A stretch of DNA of 64,000 bases from Parazoarcus communis (GTDB lineage: Bacteria; Pseudomonadota; Gammaproteobacteria; Burkholderiales; Rhodocyclaceae). The DNA lies in assembly GCF_003111665.1 (NCBI RefSeq), contig NZ_CP022188.1:3100001-3164000 (forward strand), in the 5' to 3' direction. Position numbers and translations under genes: made by a program. Below, one piece after another: positions 8,066-20,600 of this stretch. The notes beneath the pieces are model-generated. The model ran no database searches. It saw only the letters and a list, made by a program, of their open reading frames with translations, and had not been told where the DNA came from. The stretch's first letter is position 1. Each line of letters opens with the position of its first letter.

Positions 8066-8719
8066 TCAGCCCATTGCCTGAAGGATGGCTGCGCCGATTG
8101 CCGTCGACGACTGCGCGCCCGACAGTGCCAGCTTGCGGTCGATGATGAAGAAGGGAACCCCGCTGATGCCCTGTTTCTGTACCTGCTCGGCCATGCGCCG
8201 CACGGAGGTCAGGTTCTCGCCCGACTCGAGATAGGCGAGCGTTCTCTCGCGGTTCTCGCCGCAGGCGGCGGCGATGTCCGCCAGCACCTCGGCGTCACCG
8301 ATGTTTTTTCCCAGGTTGAAGTGCGCCTCGAACACGCCGTCGGTCACCGCACGGATACGTTCCTGGCGGGCACCGCGTGCCTGCAGCCCGTAGGTCAGGC
8401 GGTGGGCAAGCATGGTGTTCGGGCGGATCGCGATGCGGTCGAAGGCGAATTGAACGCCGTCAGGCGCGCCGGCTTCGGCGACACGTGCATGCAGGGCATC
8501 GACTTCGGCAGCGCTGCCGAACTTGGCTTCGAGGAAGGCACGGTAAGGCTCGCCCGAGGGGGGCGTGTTCGGGTTCAGAAAGTAGGGCAGCCAGTTGATA
8601 CGAAAATCAAGGGTCTGGTGCTCGGAGCGCAGGCTTTCAATGGCCTTGTAGAGGCGCACCTTGCCGATATAGCACCAGGGGCAGACGAAATCGGAAACCA
8701 GGTCGATGTTTAGCAGCAT
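8066..8719 (-). CDS. DsbA family oxidoreductase (FrnE-like)
   Basis: From the ATG at 8719 the protein has 217 residues and no signal peptide, so it is cytoplasmic. The thioredoxin-fold active site is C13-P-W-C16 in DFVCPWCYIGK. The insertion is helical, and a conserved cis-Pro region GVPFFIID lies near the C-terminus. This layout matches the FrnE/2-hydroxychromene isomerase-like branch of the DsbA superfamily, which performs thiol-disulfide exchange. The in vivo substrate is unknown. The next 178 bases separate it from divergent pyrG. An ATG 21 codons upstream is in frame, but the sequence there lacks family character. Confidence 0.85.
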   Translation of the reverse strand: MLLNIDLVSDFVCPWCYIGKVRLYKAIESLRSEHQTLDFRINWLPYFLNPNTPPSGEPYRAFLEAKFGSAAEVDALHARVAEAGAPDGVQFAFDRIAIRPNTMLAHRLTYGLQARGARQERIRAVTDGVFEAHFNLGKNIGDAEVLADIAAACGENRERTLAYLESGENLTSVRRMAEQVQKQGISGVPFFIIDRKLALSGAQSSTAIGAAILQAMG

Positions 8720-8861
8720 TTTCAAGGCCCGTGCGGGCTCGGGGTGGGTCAGACTCAACACGCTAGCACACGTCTGACGCACTGCGGTGGCGGTTTCGGT
8801 GGTGCGCTGACATGGCGCAACGTTTTTTCACAGTGCCGGGTGCTGACTCGGGGGAGGGTGA

Positions 8862-10535
<1,674 letters not shown>

Positions 10536-10546
10536 AGGAGTACGGC

Positions 10547-11386
10547 ATGCAGCTTTGCGGATTTGACGTCGGTATCGACAAGCCTTTCTTCCTGATCGCC
10601 GGGCCGTGCGTGATCGAATCGCGGGACATGGCGTTCGAGACCGCCGGGGCGCTGAAGGAGATCTGCGCTGAACTCGGCATCCCCTTCATCTACAAGTCTT
10701 CCTACGACAAGGCCAACCGCAGCTCGGGCACGTCTTATCGTGGCATGGGCATGGACAAGGGGCTGGAGATCCTGGCCGACGTCAAGAAGCAGCTCGGCGT
10801 GCCGGTGCTCACCGATGTGCATGCGATCGAAGAGGTCGCCGCCGTGGCGGCCGCTGTCGATGTGCTGCAGACGCCTGCCTTCCTGTGCCGCCAGACCGAC
10901 TTCATCCATGCGGTTGCCGCCTCGGGTAAGCCGGTCAACATCAAGAAGGGGCAGTTTCTGGCGCCGGGCGACATGAAGAACGTCGTCGACAAGGCGCGCG
11001 AAGCCAATGGCGGCGCGGACACCATCATGGTGTGCGAGCGCGGTGTGTCTTTCGGCTACAACAATCTCGTCTCCGACATGCGTTCGCTGGCGATCATGCG
11101 CGAAACCGGTTGCCCGGTCGTCTTCGATGCTACTCACTCGGTGCAGTTGCCGGGCGGGCAGGGCTCGGTGTCGGGCGGTCAGCGCGAGTTCGTGCCGGTG
11201 CTGGCGCGGGCGGCGGTTGCGGTTGGCGTGGCCGGCCTGTTCATGGAAAGCCATCCCGATCCGGCAAAAGCCTTGTCCGATGGCCCCAATGCATGGCCGC
11301 TGCCCAAGATGAAAGCCCTGCTGGCCACGCTCAAGCAGATCGATGCGCTGGTCAAGGCCGGCCCCTTGCTCGAACAGACACTCTGA
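10547..11386 (+). CDS. kdsA: 3-deoxy-8-phosphooctulonate synthase (KDO-8-P synthase)
   Basis: The ATG at 10547 ([19 protein letters not shown]) gives 279 residues, the family norm, and is preceded by a GAAGGAG ribosome site. The enzyme condenses phosphoenolpyruvate with arabinose-5-phosphate to make KDO-8-phosphate for lipopolysaccharide core, which confirms a Gram-negative envelope. Visible family blocks are [40 protein letters not shown] and DATHSVQ. It follows pyrG by 11 bases and precedes eno by 126 bases. This linkage is common in proteobacteria. Confidence 0.97.
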   Translation: MQLCGFDVGIDKPFFLIAGPCVIESRDMAFETAGALKEICAELGIPFIYKSSYDKANRSSGTSYRGMGMDKGLEILADVKKQLGVPVLTDVHAIEEVAAVAAAVDVLQTPAFLCRQTDFIHAVAASGKPVNIKKGQFLAPGDMKNVVDKAREANGGADTIMVCERGVSFGYNNLVSDMRSLAIMRETGCPVVFDATHSVQLPGGQGSVSGGQREFVPVLARAAVAVGVAGLFMESHPDPAKALSDGPNAWPLPKMKALLATLKQIDALVKAGPLLEQTL

Positions 11387-11446
11387 AGTCTGCAGACGCG
11401 ATGCCGCGCTGCCGCAGTCGACATGACTTGTGGATGCAGTGTCTAA

Positions 11447-12796
<1,350 letters not shown>

Positions 12797-12834
12797 TCCG
12801 GCTGACGCGGCTGCGGCCGCGTTGATCCCGAGGA

Positions 12835-12864
12835 AAGGCCGACGGATAATCCGCCGGCCTTTTG
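12835..12864 (+). terminator. Rho-independent terminator after eno
   Basis: The arms AAGGCCGACGG (12835-12845) and CCGCCGGCCTT (12851-12861) pair with a single mismatch around the loop ATAAT and run into a short T stretch. It lies between eno and ftsB, so it probably ends the pyrG-kdsA-eno unit, at least partially. Confidence 0.75.
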
Positions 12865-12903
12865 TCTATTCTATGAATGTTTTTCTTGGCGCCTGATGTC
12901 GAC

Positions 12904-13203
12904 ATGCGTTGGCCTGTAATGATTCTTGCCGTATTGGTCGTCGTGCTCCAGTACCCGCTCTGGCTGGGCAAGGGTGGGTGGCTGCGTGTGTGGGACGTTG
13001 ACCGGCAGCTGCAGGCGCAGCGCGACGAGAACTACCGCCTCGAGCAGCGCAATGCCAGTCTCGAGGAAGAGGTGCGCGACCTCAAGTCGGGCAATGACGC
13101 CATCGAAGAGCGCGCGCGCTACGAACTTGGCTTGACGCGCGAGGGTGAGATCTTTGTGCAGATCCCCCAGAAAGCAACGAACCGGCCGGAGCCGGTTCAG
13201 TAA
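12904..13203 (+). CDS. ftsB: Cell division protein FtsB
   Basis: The ATG at 12904 ([10 protein letters not shown]) gives 99 residues. A single transmembrane helix at about 3-20 is followed by a periplasmic coiled coil ([21 protein letters not shown]) and the typical [23 protein letters not shown] ending. FtsB forms a complex with FtsL and FtsQ at the division septum. Its place right after eno is the standard proteobacterial arrangement. A start nine codons upstream (MFFLAPDVD) is possible but would put charged residues ahead of the membrane segment without need. Confidence 0.93.
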   Translation: MRWPVMILAVLVVVLQYPLWLGKGGWLRVWDVDRQLQAQRDENYRLEQRNASLEEEVRDLKSGNDAIEERARYELGLTREGEIFVQIPQKATNRPEPVQ

Positions 13204-13224
13204 TTTTGCGCGGGCTTGCCGGCG

Positions 13225-13656
13225 CTACAGCAGTTCGGTGATCGATGCCCGCTGCTCAAGCTCCTGTTCGAACGCAATCATTTCGGTTCCGAGTGCGTCA
13301 CGCGCCGAAACCATGCCAATGGGGCGGTCGCCCTTTACCACCGGGACGTGCCGGAAGCCCCCTTCAAACATCAGGTGCATGGCGTGCCCGAGTGGCTGTT
13401 CGGCATCGATGGTCTGCAGCGTGGTGGTCATCACATCGGCCAGCGTCGTTCGGGTCGGGTCCAGTCCGGTCGCCAGCACTCTGTTCAGTGCGTCGCGCTC
13501 GGTGAACAGCCCGGTCAGGCGTTCGCCCTCCACGACCATGATGGCGCCAACCCGTGCCTGCGCCATCTTCTTGCTGGCTTCGAACACGCTCAGCGTCCTG
13601 GCTGCGGTCACGACGGTCTGGCCCCGAATTACGTCTCCCACCTTTCTCATCGGCAT
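13225..13656 (-). CDS. Tandem CBS-domain protein
   Basis: The 143-residue soluble protein consists of two CBS motifs. The first is at about 10-65 (VGAIMVVEGERLTGLFTERDAL) and the second at about 75-130 (HVPVVKGDRPIGMVSARDAL). CBS pairs (Bateman modules) bind adenine nucleotides and usually regulate another protein. No enzymatic or membrane domain is fused here. The start has a good GGAGGAGAC ribosome site. It is the only minus-strand gene next to ftsB and its partner cannot be told from context. Confidence 0.87.
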   Translation of the reverse strand: MPMRKVGDVIRGQTVVTAARTLSVFEASKKMAQARVGAIMVVEGERLTGLFTERDALNRVLATGLDPTRTTLADVMTTTLQTIDAEQPLGHAMHLMFEGGFRHVPVVKGDRPIGMVSARDALGTEMIAFEQELEQRASITELL

Positions 13657-13745
13657 TTTGGTGTCTCCTCCGTTATGGTTCCTGCAGCTTATTCACCTTA
13701 GGTTTCAGTGCAGCGACATTCAAGACGGGAAACCCCTGCTGCCGG

Positions 13746-14363
13746 TCAGCTGCTTTCGAGCAGGCTGCGCGCGCCGTCGATGCGCGGGGCAAAGTAGCGG
13801 TTGTCGAGCCGCTCGACCCGCACCACGCCACGACTCGACGGTGCATGGACGAACTTGCCGTCGCCGATATAGATGCCCATGTGCGAGTGGCGCTTCTTCT
13901 GCGTATTGAAGAACACCAGGTCACCGGGCCGTAATTCGGCCGGGTCGATGGGGCGGGTTCGGTCGGCAATGCTCGCGGCGTTGTGCGGGAGCTTGCGGCC
14001 ACTGATCTGCTCAACGATGTAGCTCACCATGCCGCTGCAATCGAGGCCTGCGTCGGGATTGCGACCGCCAAAGCGGTAGCCGGTGTCGAGCAGCCCGAGC
14101 GCGTAGAGGACCAGCTCCTGAGTCTGCGCCGAGTTGTCGAGTGCGAAGTAATCGCGGTCGGGCGTTTGCGGTGCGGACTGCGGCAGGGATGAGACCGGCC
14201 CGGATGTCGGCGTGGTGCTGCAGCCGGCGAGCACCGAAAGCACAAGTGCCAGCGTGAACGAAAGCGTCCGCCCGACAGAGGGTGGGGCGGACGTGCAGGC
14301 TTCAAGTGCTGGCTGAGAGCCGCGTGCTGCGCTGATGTGAGCGGTATGGGGGCAATTCGGCAT
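13746..14363 (-). CDS. NlpC/P60 family cell-wall hydrolase, lipoprotein
   Basis: The predicted protein has 205 residues. A hydrophobic segment ends in a lipobox, LSVLAGC, with Cys48 the probable lipidated residue, so it is likely outer-membrane anchored. The C-terminal half is an NlpC/P60 domain with catalytic Cys109 in LDCSG, His161 in HMGIYIG and His173 in FVHAPSS, plus RPGDLVFF. Such enzymes cut peptide cross-links in peptidoglycan (gamma-D-Glu to diaminopimelate). The n-region before the hydrophobic core is unusually long, about 30 residues, so the true start may lie further in, though I saw no good alternative start codon with a ribosome site. Confidence 0.87.
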   Translation of the reverse strand: MPNCPHTAHISAARGSQPALEACTSAPPSVGRTLSFTLALVLSVLAGCSTTPTSGPVSSLPQSAPQTPDRDYFALDNSAQTQELVLYALGLLDTGYRFGGRNPDAGLDCSGMVSYIVEQISGRKLPHNAASIADRTRPIDPAELRPGDLVFFNTQKKRHSHMGIYIGDGKFVHAPSSRGVVRVERLDNRYFAPRIDGARSLLESS

Positions 14364-14418
14364 GCGTTGAAAGATAGGCGATCAGCGCAGACGCGTCCAC
14401 CCCCTTGGGGGCTTCAGT

Positions 14419-15114
14419 CTAGTCCAGCAGTTCGATACTGCCGCTTACCGTGACGGATACCTCGCTTTCGCCGCCCTCGATCGGCGCCGGGGCGGCTTCG
14501 GCCATCATCGCAGCCCCGCGCATCTTGGCGAAAACAGGCGGTCGATATCCAGACTCCGACACATTAAGACGATGAATCCGGTAGCGCTTGCCCAGGGTGC
14601 TGGCGATCAGCGTGGCGCGCTGTTCAAAACTGCGCAAAGCGTCGACGGTGGCCTCGTCGGCCGCCTTTCGCCGCGTTTCCGGCGCCGGCTGCAGCGTGAT
14701 CTGCGAGACCGCGAGCTCGCGCTGCAGATTGCCGACCAGTTCGGACAGGGCCGCACTGTTCCGGCTCTCGAGCCGGATCTCCGAGCGCATGCGCCAGGCT
14801 TCGATCTTGCCGCCGCCCTTGGCGTATACAGGCCAGGTCGAGGTGCCTGCCGACTGGGTCTTGATGTCAGCGTAGCGACGACTCGTCTCCAGCGCAGCAG
14901 CGATACTGCGATTGACCTGGCGTGCAACGACGGCCGCGTCGGGGCCGGACTGCTCGGCATAGAGCTGGGCGATGCCTAGGTCGTTGGTGGCCGCCTGGCT
15001 GGCTTCGGCCGATAGATCCACGGTACGCAGCGGCGGCGTGTCGTTGTTGGCAGCCGTGGCGGTCAGCGCGGTCACGGCGAGGAGGGCTGCAATCAGCGGG
15101 CGGGCAGTACGCAT
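14419..15114 (-). CDS. Periplasmic SIMPL (DUF541) domain protein
   Basis: The ATG at 15114 (MRTARPLIAALLAVTAL) is preceded by GGAG and opens a clear signal peptide cleaved near TATA|ANN, so the roughly 210-residue mature protein is periplasmic. It shows the SIMPL layout: DLSAEASQAATNDLGIAQLYAE near the start, a central YADIKTQSAGTSTWPVY with the Trp and Tyr typical of the family, and a C-terminal VSVTVSGSIEL strand. SIMPL proteins have no agreed molecular role; some influence oxidative stress or membrane-associated signalling. It is divergent from the EamA transporter gene. Confidence 0.8.
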   Translation of the reverse strand: MRTARPLIAALLAVTALTATAANNDTPPLRTVDLSAEASQAATNDLGIAQLYAEQSGPDAAVVARQVNRSIAAALETSRRYADIKTQSAGTSTWPVYAKGGGKIEAWRMRSEIRLESRNSAALSELVGNLQRELAVSQITLQPAPETRRKAADEATVDALRSFEQRATLIASTLGKRYRIHRLNVSESGYRPPVFAKMRGAAMMAEAAPAPIEGGESEVSVTVSGSIELLD

Positions 15115-15283
15115 GAGGGCTCCAAGAGAAGGGGAGGAGCGCAATGTATACCGCATCGTCGCCCCGAAGCGGGTATGCAGGTGTAAATGACAACGGTAAA
15201 TGCGCGTGGCTTCCTGTTCACCCATCTTGACCCGTGGCGAGGGGGTGGGCATGCTTGCGCGTCCTTCCTCTGTGCCCGCCCCC

Positions 15284-16219
15284 ATGAATCGCGATCGTCT
15301 CGTCGGTGTCCTGCTTGTCGCGCTGTCGGCCACCGCGTTTGGCGCCATGGCGGTCTTCGCCCGCTATGCCTACGCAGACGGTGCCGGGCCGGTCGCGGTG
15401 CTGTTTCTGCGTTTTCTGCTGGCCGGCAGCGTCCTGGCTGTGAGCATGCTCATTACTCGCCGGCGCTGGCCACGGGGGCGCAATCTGCTCGTGCTGGCGG
15501 CGATGGGCGGGCTGTTCTATGTGGGGCAGTCGTTGAGCTTCTTTACCGCGCTCAATCACGCTGCAGCCGGTCTCGTGGCGCTGCTGCTCTATCTGTATCC
15601 GTTTCTTGTCACGGTGCTCGGGGCCGTGCTGCTGCGGCGGCGCCTGACCGTCGCACGCATGTGTGCAGTGCTGCTTGCACTGGTCGGGACCGCGTTGACG
15701 CTGGGCGGCCACTTGTCGGGCGAACCGCTTGGTATCGCGCTGGGCTTGCTGGCGGCGCTGATCTATTCCGTCTACTTCCTGATCGGAAGTCTGGTGCTCG
15801 ACCGCGAAGATCCGATCGCTTCCGCAACGGTCGTCATGCTTGCCGCCGCAATCGTCTTCGGCGGCATTGCCGCGGCGTTCCCGACACCCTTTCCGGCGAC
15901 GCTTTCAGGCTGGCTGGCGGTTGGCGCGATCGCCGTGGTATCGACCGTCGTTGCCATGGTCAGCCTCTTTGCCGGCATACGTCGCCTGGGCGCTGCGGAC
16001 GCAGCGACCCTGTCCACGCTCGAACCGGTGGTTACCGTGCTGCTTGCAGCGGTGTTTCTGGCGGAGCCGTTACAGGCAAATCAGCTGCTTGGCGGCGCCG
16101 TCATTCTTTCAGCGGTGATCTGGCTGACGCGCGCCGAAGCATCTCCTGCAGCGGATGCGACGGCGCAAGCGCCTCAAGCTGCGGCAGAGGGCTCTAGCGG
16201 GCGCAGCTCGGCCTTGTAG
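15284..16219 (+). CDS. EamA/DMT family transporter
   Basis: From the ATG at 15284 (MNRDRLVGVLLVALSATAFG) the protein has 311 residues and about ten hydrophobic segments arranged as two EamA halves. The second half opens around IALGLLAALIYSVYFLIG, and ADAATLSTLEPVVTVLLAAVFLAE is the usual signature near the end. Members export amino acids or other small metabolites across the inner membrane. The substrate here cannot be inferred. Its last 46 bases overlap, tail to tail, with the end of the carbonic-anhydrase-like gene on the other strand. Confidence 0.88.
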   Translation: MNRDRLVGVLLVALSATAFGAMAVFARYAYADGAGPVAVLFLRFLLAGSVLAVSMLITRRRWPRGRNLLVLAAMGGLFYVGQSLSFFTALNHAAAGLVALLLYLYPFLVTVLGAVLLRRRLTVARMCAVLLALVGTALTLGGHLSGEPLGIALGLLAALIYSVYFLIGSLVLDREDPIASATVVMLAAAIVFGGIAAAFPTPFPATLSGWLAVGAIAVVSTVVAMVSLFAGIRRLGAADAATLSTLEPVVTVLLAAVFLAEPLQANQLLGGAVILSAVIWLTRAEASPAADATAQAPQAAAEGSSGRSSAL

Positions 16220-16713
16220 AGTTGCGCGTTTTCTACATAGTGGCGGGCATTCGCGCGCAGGCCGGCGATATCGGCGTCGCTCAGCTCACGGATCACGCGG
16301 CCGGGCGAACCCACGACCAGTGATCGGTCCGGAATCACCTTGCCTTCCGGAATCAGCGCGTTGGCGCCGATGATGCAATCCTTGCCGACGACTGCGTTGT
16401 TCAGCACCACAGCGTTGATGCCGATCAGGCTGCCGTCGCCGATGCTGCAACCATGCAGCATCACCATGTGTCCAACCGTGACGTTGGCGCCAATTGTCAG
16501 CGGCACGCCGTCATCATTGTGAAGCACGGAGCCGTCCTGAATATTGGTGTTGTCGCCGATCACGATCGGGTCGTTGTCACCGCGGATGACCACGTTGTAC
16601 CAGATGTTCACATTCTGCCCGGTCTCTACCGAACCGATTACCGTGGCGTTGTGTGCGATCCAGGTGCCTTCACCCAGGCGGGGCGTGCGATCGCCCAAGG
16701 CGTAAATGCTCAT
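16174..16713 (-). CDS. Gamma-carbonic-anhydrase-like left-handed beta-helix protein
   Basis: The 179-residue protein is made of hexapeptide repeats forming a left-handed beta-helix (GDNDPIVIGDNTNIQDG, LTIGANVTVGHM, SIGDGSLIGINAVVL). Candidate metal-ligand His residues appear in VLHNDDG and in GHMVMLHGC, as in YrdA/PaaY/gamma-carbonic-anhydrase relatives. Those proteins form trimers with an interfacial metal site. Activity as an anhydrase is established for few members, so only the family is assigned. The C-terminal tail overlaps the convergent transporter gene. Confidence 0.85.
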   Translation of the reverse strand: MSIYALGDRTPRLGEGTWIAHNATVIGSVETGQNVNIWYNVVIRGDNDPIVIGDNTNIQDGSVLHNDDGVPLTIGANVTVGHMVMLHGCSIGDGSLIGINAVVLNNAVVGKDCIIGANALIPEGKVIPDRSLVVGSPGRVIRELSDADIAGLRANARHYVENAQLYKAELRPLEPSAAA

Positions 16714-17026
16714 TCAGATTCTCACTATCCTGTTGCTGCGGCGGGCCGCTTAGGGGGCGTTGATCATAGCAACTGGAGGGGAGGCTGTGGGTATCTCAAG
16801 CAGGTGAATGCCGTGCCGCAATGGGGCATGAAAATAAATTCGTTCGGGCGCTTGCACTCCAGTAGCAGTAGATGCATAATTCGCGCCCTGCGTTGGACGG
16901 ACAGCACGAAAGTCTTCCGGTGAAAACGAAAGTTTTCAAAAAAACGCAAAAGAAGTTGACAAATGTTAGAAATGCTCTAAAATGTCGCTTCTCTGCTGCA
17001 AGGCAGTGAGTAAAAAGCAGTACAAA
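16714..17026. other. Intergenic region upstream of tRNA-Arg
   Basis: Besides the tRNA promoter, this stretch holds a perfect hairpin TGAAAAC-GAAA-GTTTTCA (16921-16938) followed by A residues on the plus strand. No credible coding region was found. The hairpin is not followed by a T tract in either direction, so I do not call it a terminator. Confidence 0.6.
16956..16983 (+). promoter_or_regulatory. Sigma-70 type promoter for tRNA-Arg
   Basis: TTGACA at 16956-16961 and TAAAAT at 16978-16983 are separated by 16 bases. Transcription would begin about 35-38 bases before the tRNA. The perfect -35 box and near-consensus -10 fit a strong stable-RNA promoter. Confidence 0.75.
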
Positions 17027-17103
17027 GCGCCCGTAGCTCATCTGGATAGAGTACTTGGCTACGAACCAAGGGGTAGGAGGTTCGAATCCTTCCGGGCGCG
17101 CCA
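17027..17103 (+). tRNA. tRNA-Arg (anticodon ACG)
   Basis: The 77-base gene folds as a standard cloverleaf. The acceptor arm is GCGCCCG with CGGGCGC and the discriminator G followed by an encoded CCA. The anticodon stem is CTTGG/CCAAG with loop CTACGAA, giving anticodon ACG (read as ICG). The T loop is TTCGAAT. It decodes CGU, CGC and CGA. It stands alone, with its own promoter and terminator. Confidence 0.97.
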
Positions 17104-17110
17104 CATATTC

Positions 17111-17150
17111 AAGCAAAAAGCCAATCCTTCGGGGTTGGCTTTTTGCTTTT
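17111..17150 (+). terminator. Strong rho-independent terminator after tRNA-Arg
   Basis: A 17-base-pair stem (17111-17127 with 17132-17148, one G-T pair) is capped by the very stable TTCG tetraloop. The descending arm contains TTTTT and ends in further T residues. The mirrored A and T tracts mean it could stop transcription from either side. Confidence 0.9.
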
Positions 17151-17613
17151 CTGCGTCTGGATGGCACCGATTAGCCTTGCTGCTCACCTCGTCGCTCAAA
17201 GAGACGGGGTTCCCCGATAGCCTCAGTCACACGCCCACTAGTTCCGCTTCGTACGCTTTGACCGTGTAATCCTGCGCGTCGAGCATCGCGCCTGGGTACC
17301 CGGCCTGGGGAACTTGAATTTACTCGCGCCTGTGGTGGAGTCTAGTATTAACAACAGGCTTACTTGCGTGGCAGCTTGAGTCGTGGTGCCTTACAAACAA
17401 TGAGAACGGCGCCGTACAGGGAGGGCATCCGATGGGTGGCGCCGCGTAACGCCGGTCGTGTCTTCACTCCTTTAATTGCCGCAATGGCTGTTACATGTAC
17501 TGGCTGCCGTTCGTGATCGCGCCGCCCGAGTGGGTTTTCTCCGTGTGGGCTTGGCTGGGCGCATTCCGTTCGCTAATCACTGGCAGACGTGCGGTGGACA
17601 GGAAGGAGTTGAT
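17151..17613. other. Non-coding stretch between tRNA-Arg and the autotransporter
   Basis: About 460 bases contain no complete gene. The only coding-like signal is a short minus-strand open stretch (17227-17319, listed separately). The autotransporter's promoter should lie here, but I found no convincing -35/-10 pair. The autotransporter ribosome site is GGAAGGAGTT just before 17614. Confidence 0.6.
17227..17319 (-). pseudogene. Possible C-terminal gene remnant
   Basis: Thirty codons are open between an in-frame stop (17320-17322) and the stop at 17227-17229. The peptide ends YPGAMLDAQDYTVKAYEAEL, then VGV. Its composition (aromatic, charged, balanced) looks like a genuine protein C-terminus rather than random GC-rich translation. 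I could not identify the family. It may be the tail of a gene lost when the autotransporter region was rearranged, or chance. Confidence 0.25.
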
Positions 17614-20600
17614 ATGAAAACGATCGGCCTTTCAGGTTTTCCGTTCGACAGCCGGTTTCTCAGGGCGACCGCCCGCGCTGCTGGAGCAGTGGTGTCATTG
17701 GCAGCAATGAACGCCCATGCAGACTGCAGCACTGTGGCAGGAGAAATGATCTGCGATGGCGATCTCTCTGCTGGAATCACAATCAACTCGCCTCCCAGTC
17801 CGTCCGTCTTGCAGGTTCGCAGCCTGACTGCTGACGTTGCGCCAGTTGATGGCGTTGTTGGCATCAGATTCTTTAGTCTGGGGAGTACCGGACGGAAAGG
17901 AGATGACTCCGGATTTCTTGAGTTTACCGGCGATAGCGGGCATTCGGGCGGGGCTGGTGCCGGCTTGGAAACCCGCGTACGTAGCGGGATGTGGCAGGTC
18001 TCAACCAAAGGGAATGCTGCTCATGGGATTCATATCGAATCCGGCGGCGGAAATGGCGGTCAGGGTGGAGAAGGAACTGGGCTTAAGTATTTTCCAGGCC
18101 AGGGTGGAAAAGGGGGAAATGCTGGGTCTGGTGGAGATGTGATGGTCGACTTTGCTGGCGACATTGCCAGTACTGGTGGAAGCGGCAACGGAATCTTTGG
18201 ACACAGTTGGGGCGGTAACGGGGGTAATGGAGGCGACGGCAGGAACAGTTTGGAAGGCACCGGAAACGGGGGGAACGGTGGGCGTGGGGGGCTTGGTGGC
18301 GGTGTCTCGTTGCTCAGCGCTGGAAGCATTGTCACGCTTGGTAATAATGCCTACGGCATGTACGGCCTCAGTGAAGGTGGCGACGGTGGTCATGGTGGAG
18401 GCGGGTACGGCAGCCTGAGCGCGGCAGAAGGTGGCGATGGAGGCGCGGCTGGTGACGGTGGCTGGGTGATCCTCACCAACAACGGCGATGTTTCCACGCG
18501 CGGGGAGGCGTCTCATGGTGTCTTGGCGCAGAGCCAGGGCGGGCTGGGAGGTGACGGCGGAGGAATTGGCGGGTTGGTGGTTGGAAGCGGTGGTGCTGGT
18601 AAGAACGCTGGCCATGGAGGCCTTGTACAGGTCAACAATTTTGGCGTGATTGAAACTCACAGCAATAATTCTTATGGCATTTTTGCGAGAAGTGTCGGCG
18701 GCTTTGACGAGAGCACCGGTGGTGGGGGTGGCGGGAGCGCGCTCGGCCTATACGTATTTGGCGGCAGCGCTGGAAGCGGTGGTGCGGGCGGTACGGTTAG
18801 TGTTAACAACCGCGGCCGAGTCGCCACCTTCGCAGACGGTTCCACGGCTGTTCTTGCCGAGAGTATCGGCGGTGGCGGGGGGAATGGCGGCGCTGCGGTT
18901 TCCGCGGGTGCATACGTCAGCTTTGCCTGGGGGGGGAGTGGTGGTGCAGGTGGGGACGGCGGTGATGTGACCGTCGACAGCCGGGGCGGCACGATTTCCA
19001 CCGCTGGCGAGAATGCTACTGGAATCCAGGGTAGCAGCATCGGCGGGGGCGGCGGAAACGGTGGCCTTGCAGTCAGTATTGCTGTTGGCGACAAAGGCGC
19101 CTTGAGTTTTGCCAGGGGTGGTGATGGTGAGAAGGGCGGCAAGGGCGGAAAGGTTGCCGTTTTGGCCGACGGCGCCGTCAGTACCCAGGGAAGCGGGGCG
19201 CCGGGAATTGCTGCCGAAAGCATTGGCGGAGGAGGTGGGTCTGGCGGAAACAGTATTTCCGTCGCGGCTTCGACTGGCTACAGCATTTCAGCGAGCGTTG
19301 GCGGAAAAGGTGCAGAGGGTGGTGCAGGGGACACTGTCACTGTCGGCGATAAGCTGGATCCAATACGGGGTGCGATTGCCACCACGGGCGACTGGTCATC
19401 CGGTATTCATGCACTGAGTATCGGAGGTGGTGGTGGGTCTGGTGGCCTGGCCGTCGCGGCCTCAGTTTCCATCAGTGGCCCCGTTTCGGTGTCGCTTGGT
19501 GTAGGTGGAGATGGCGGTGATGGCGGGTCGGGAGGCACTGTGACCGTCGTTAGCCAGGCTGATATCACTACAAACGGCATGAGTTCCCACGGGATCAGGG
19601 CGCAGAGTACCAGCGACGGTGGAGGCGACGGCGGCTTTGCCTTCTCCGGCGCAGGGGCATTCGGTGGAGTGCCCAAGAGTTTCTCGCTGTCGGTCGGCGG
19701 TGACGGTGGCAAGGGCGGTGCAGCAGGTGCGGTGGAGGTTGCCAGCCAGGGAGTGCTTGCAACCTGGGGTAGCGGTTCGCACGGGATCTATGCAAACAGC
19801 GTGGGCGGTGGGGGCGGCGCTGGCGGGACAAGCATCAGTACGGCAGTGGGGCTCGGCGCCGGGAGTTCGGACAAGAGTTGGAGCATCACCAGCGCTTTCA
19901 GTGTTGGCGGCAATGGCGGCGAGGGAGGCGCGGGTGGAAATGTAAGCGTAGGGACCGTCACCTTACCGCTTTCAGGACAGATCGAGACTCATGGAAATGG
20001 TTCGCACGGCGTCGTTGCACAGAGCATCGGTGGTGGCGGTGGTCAGGGTGGATCCAGTCTCGTACTGAAATTTGACAATGATCTGGCACTCGGCGATGAA
20101 AACTCCTCTCTGACGCTCACGGGTGCATTTGGAGGAATAGGTGGAAAAGGCAACATCGGTGGAGCCGTCGATGTCATCAACGACAGTGCAATCCGGACGT
20201 TCGGCGACATCTCACACGGTATCTTCGCTCAGAGCATAGGCGGCGGTGGCGGTAGTGGTGGCAGTGCCGAGGCGATCAGCCTGTCTGGCTCAGGTCTGTT
20301 GCCGCTTAAGGATACCGAGGTCACAAGCTGGGGTATCGAATTGAGCGCTGGTGGTAATGGAGGTGACGGCAACAAGGGCGGCAAAGTAAGCGTTGTCAAT
20401 CGCGGCTCGATCAGCACCGAGGGTGAGCTTTCACGCGGCATACTGGCACAGAGTGTCGGAGGTGGCGGTGGCAGCCTTGTCGATGGCATTTTGGGCAAGG
20501 TCGGCGACTGGGTGGATGCTGCGGGGGACGTTCTTAGTGCGCTGGAGATTGCCAAGACGCTTCACGAGGCATACAAGGAAGGCGAATTGAGCGGTCTGGT

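Noticed and set aside
16921..16938. Hairpin TGAAAAC-GAAA-GTTTTCA as a terminator
   Set aside because: It lacks a T tract in either reading direction.
17027..17103. tRNA 3' end as an integration site
   Set aside because: No second copy of the tRNA 3' segment and no integrase were seen in the window.
17300..17350. Possible promoter TTGAAT ... TAGTAT for the autotransporter
   Set aside because: The spacer is about 23 bases, too long for a normal sigma-70 promoter.
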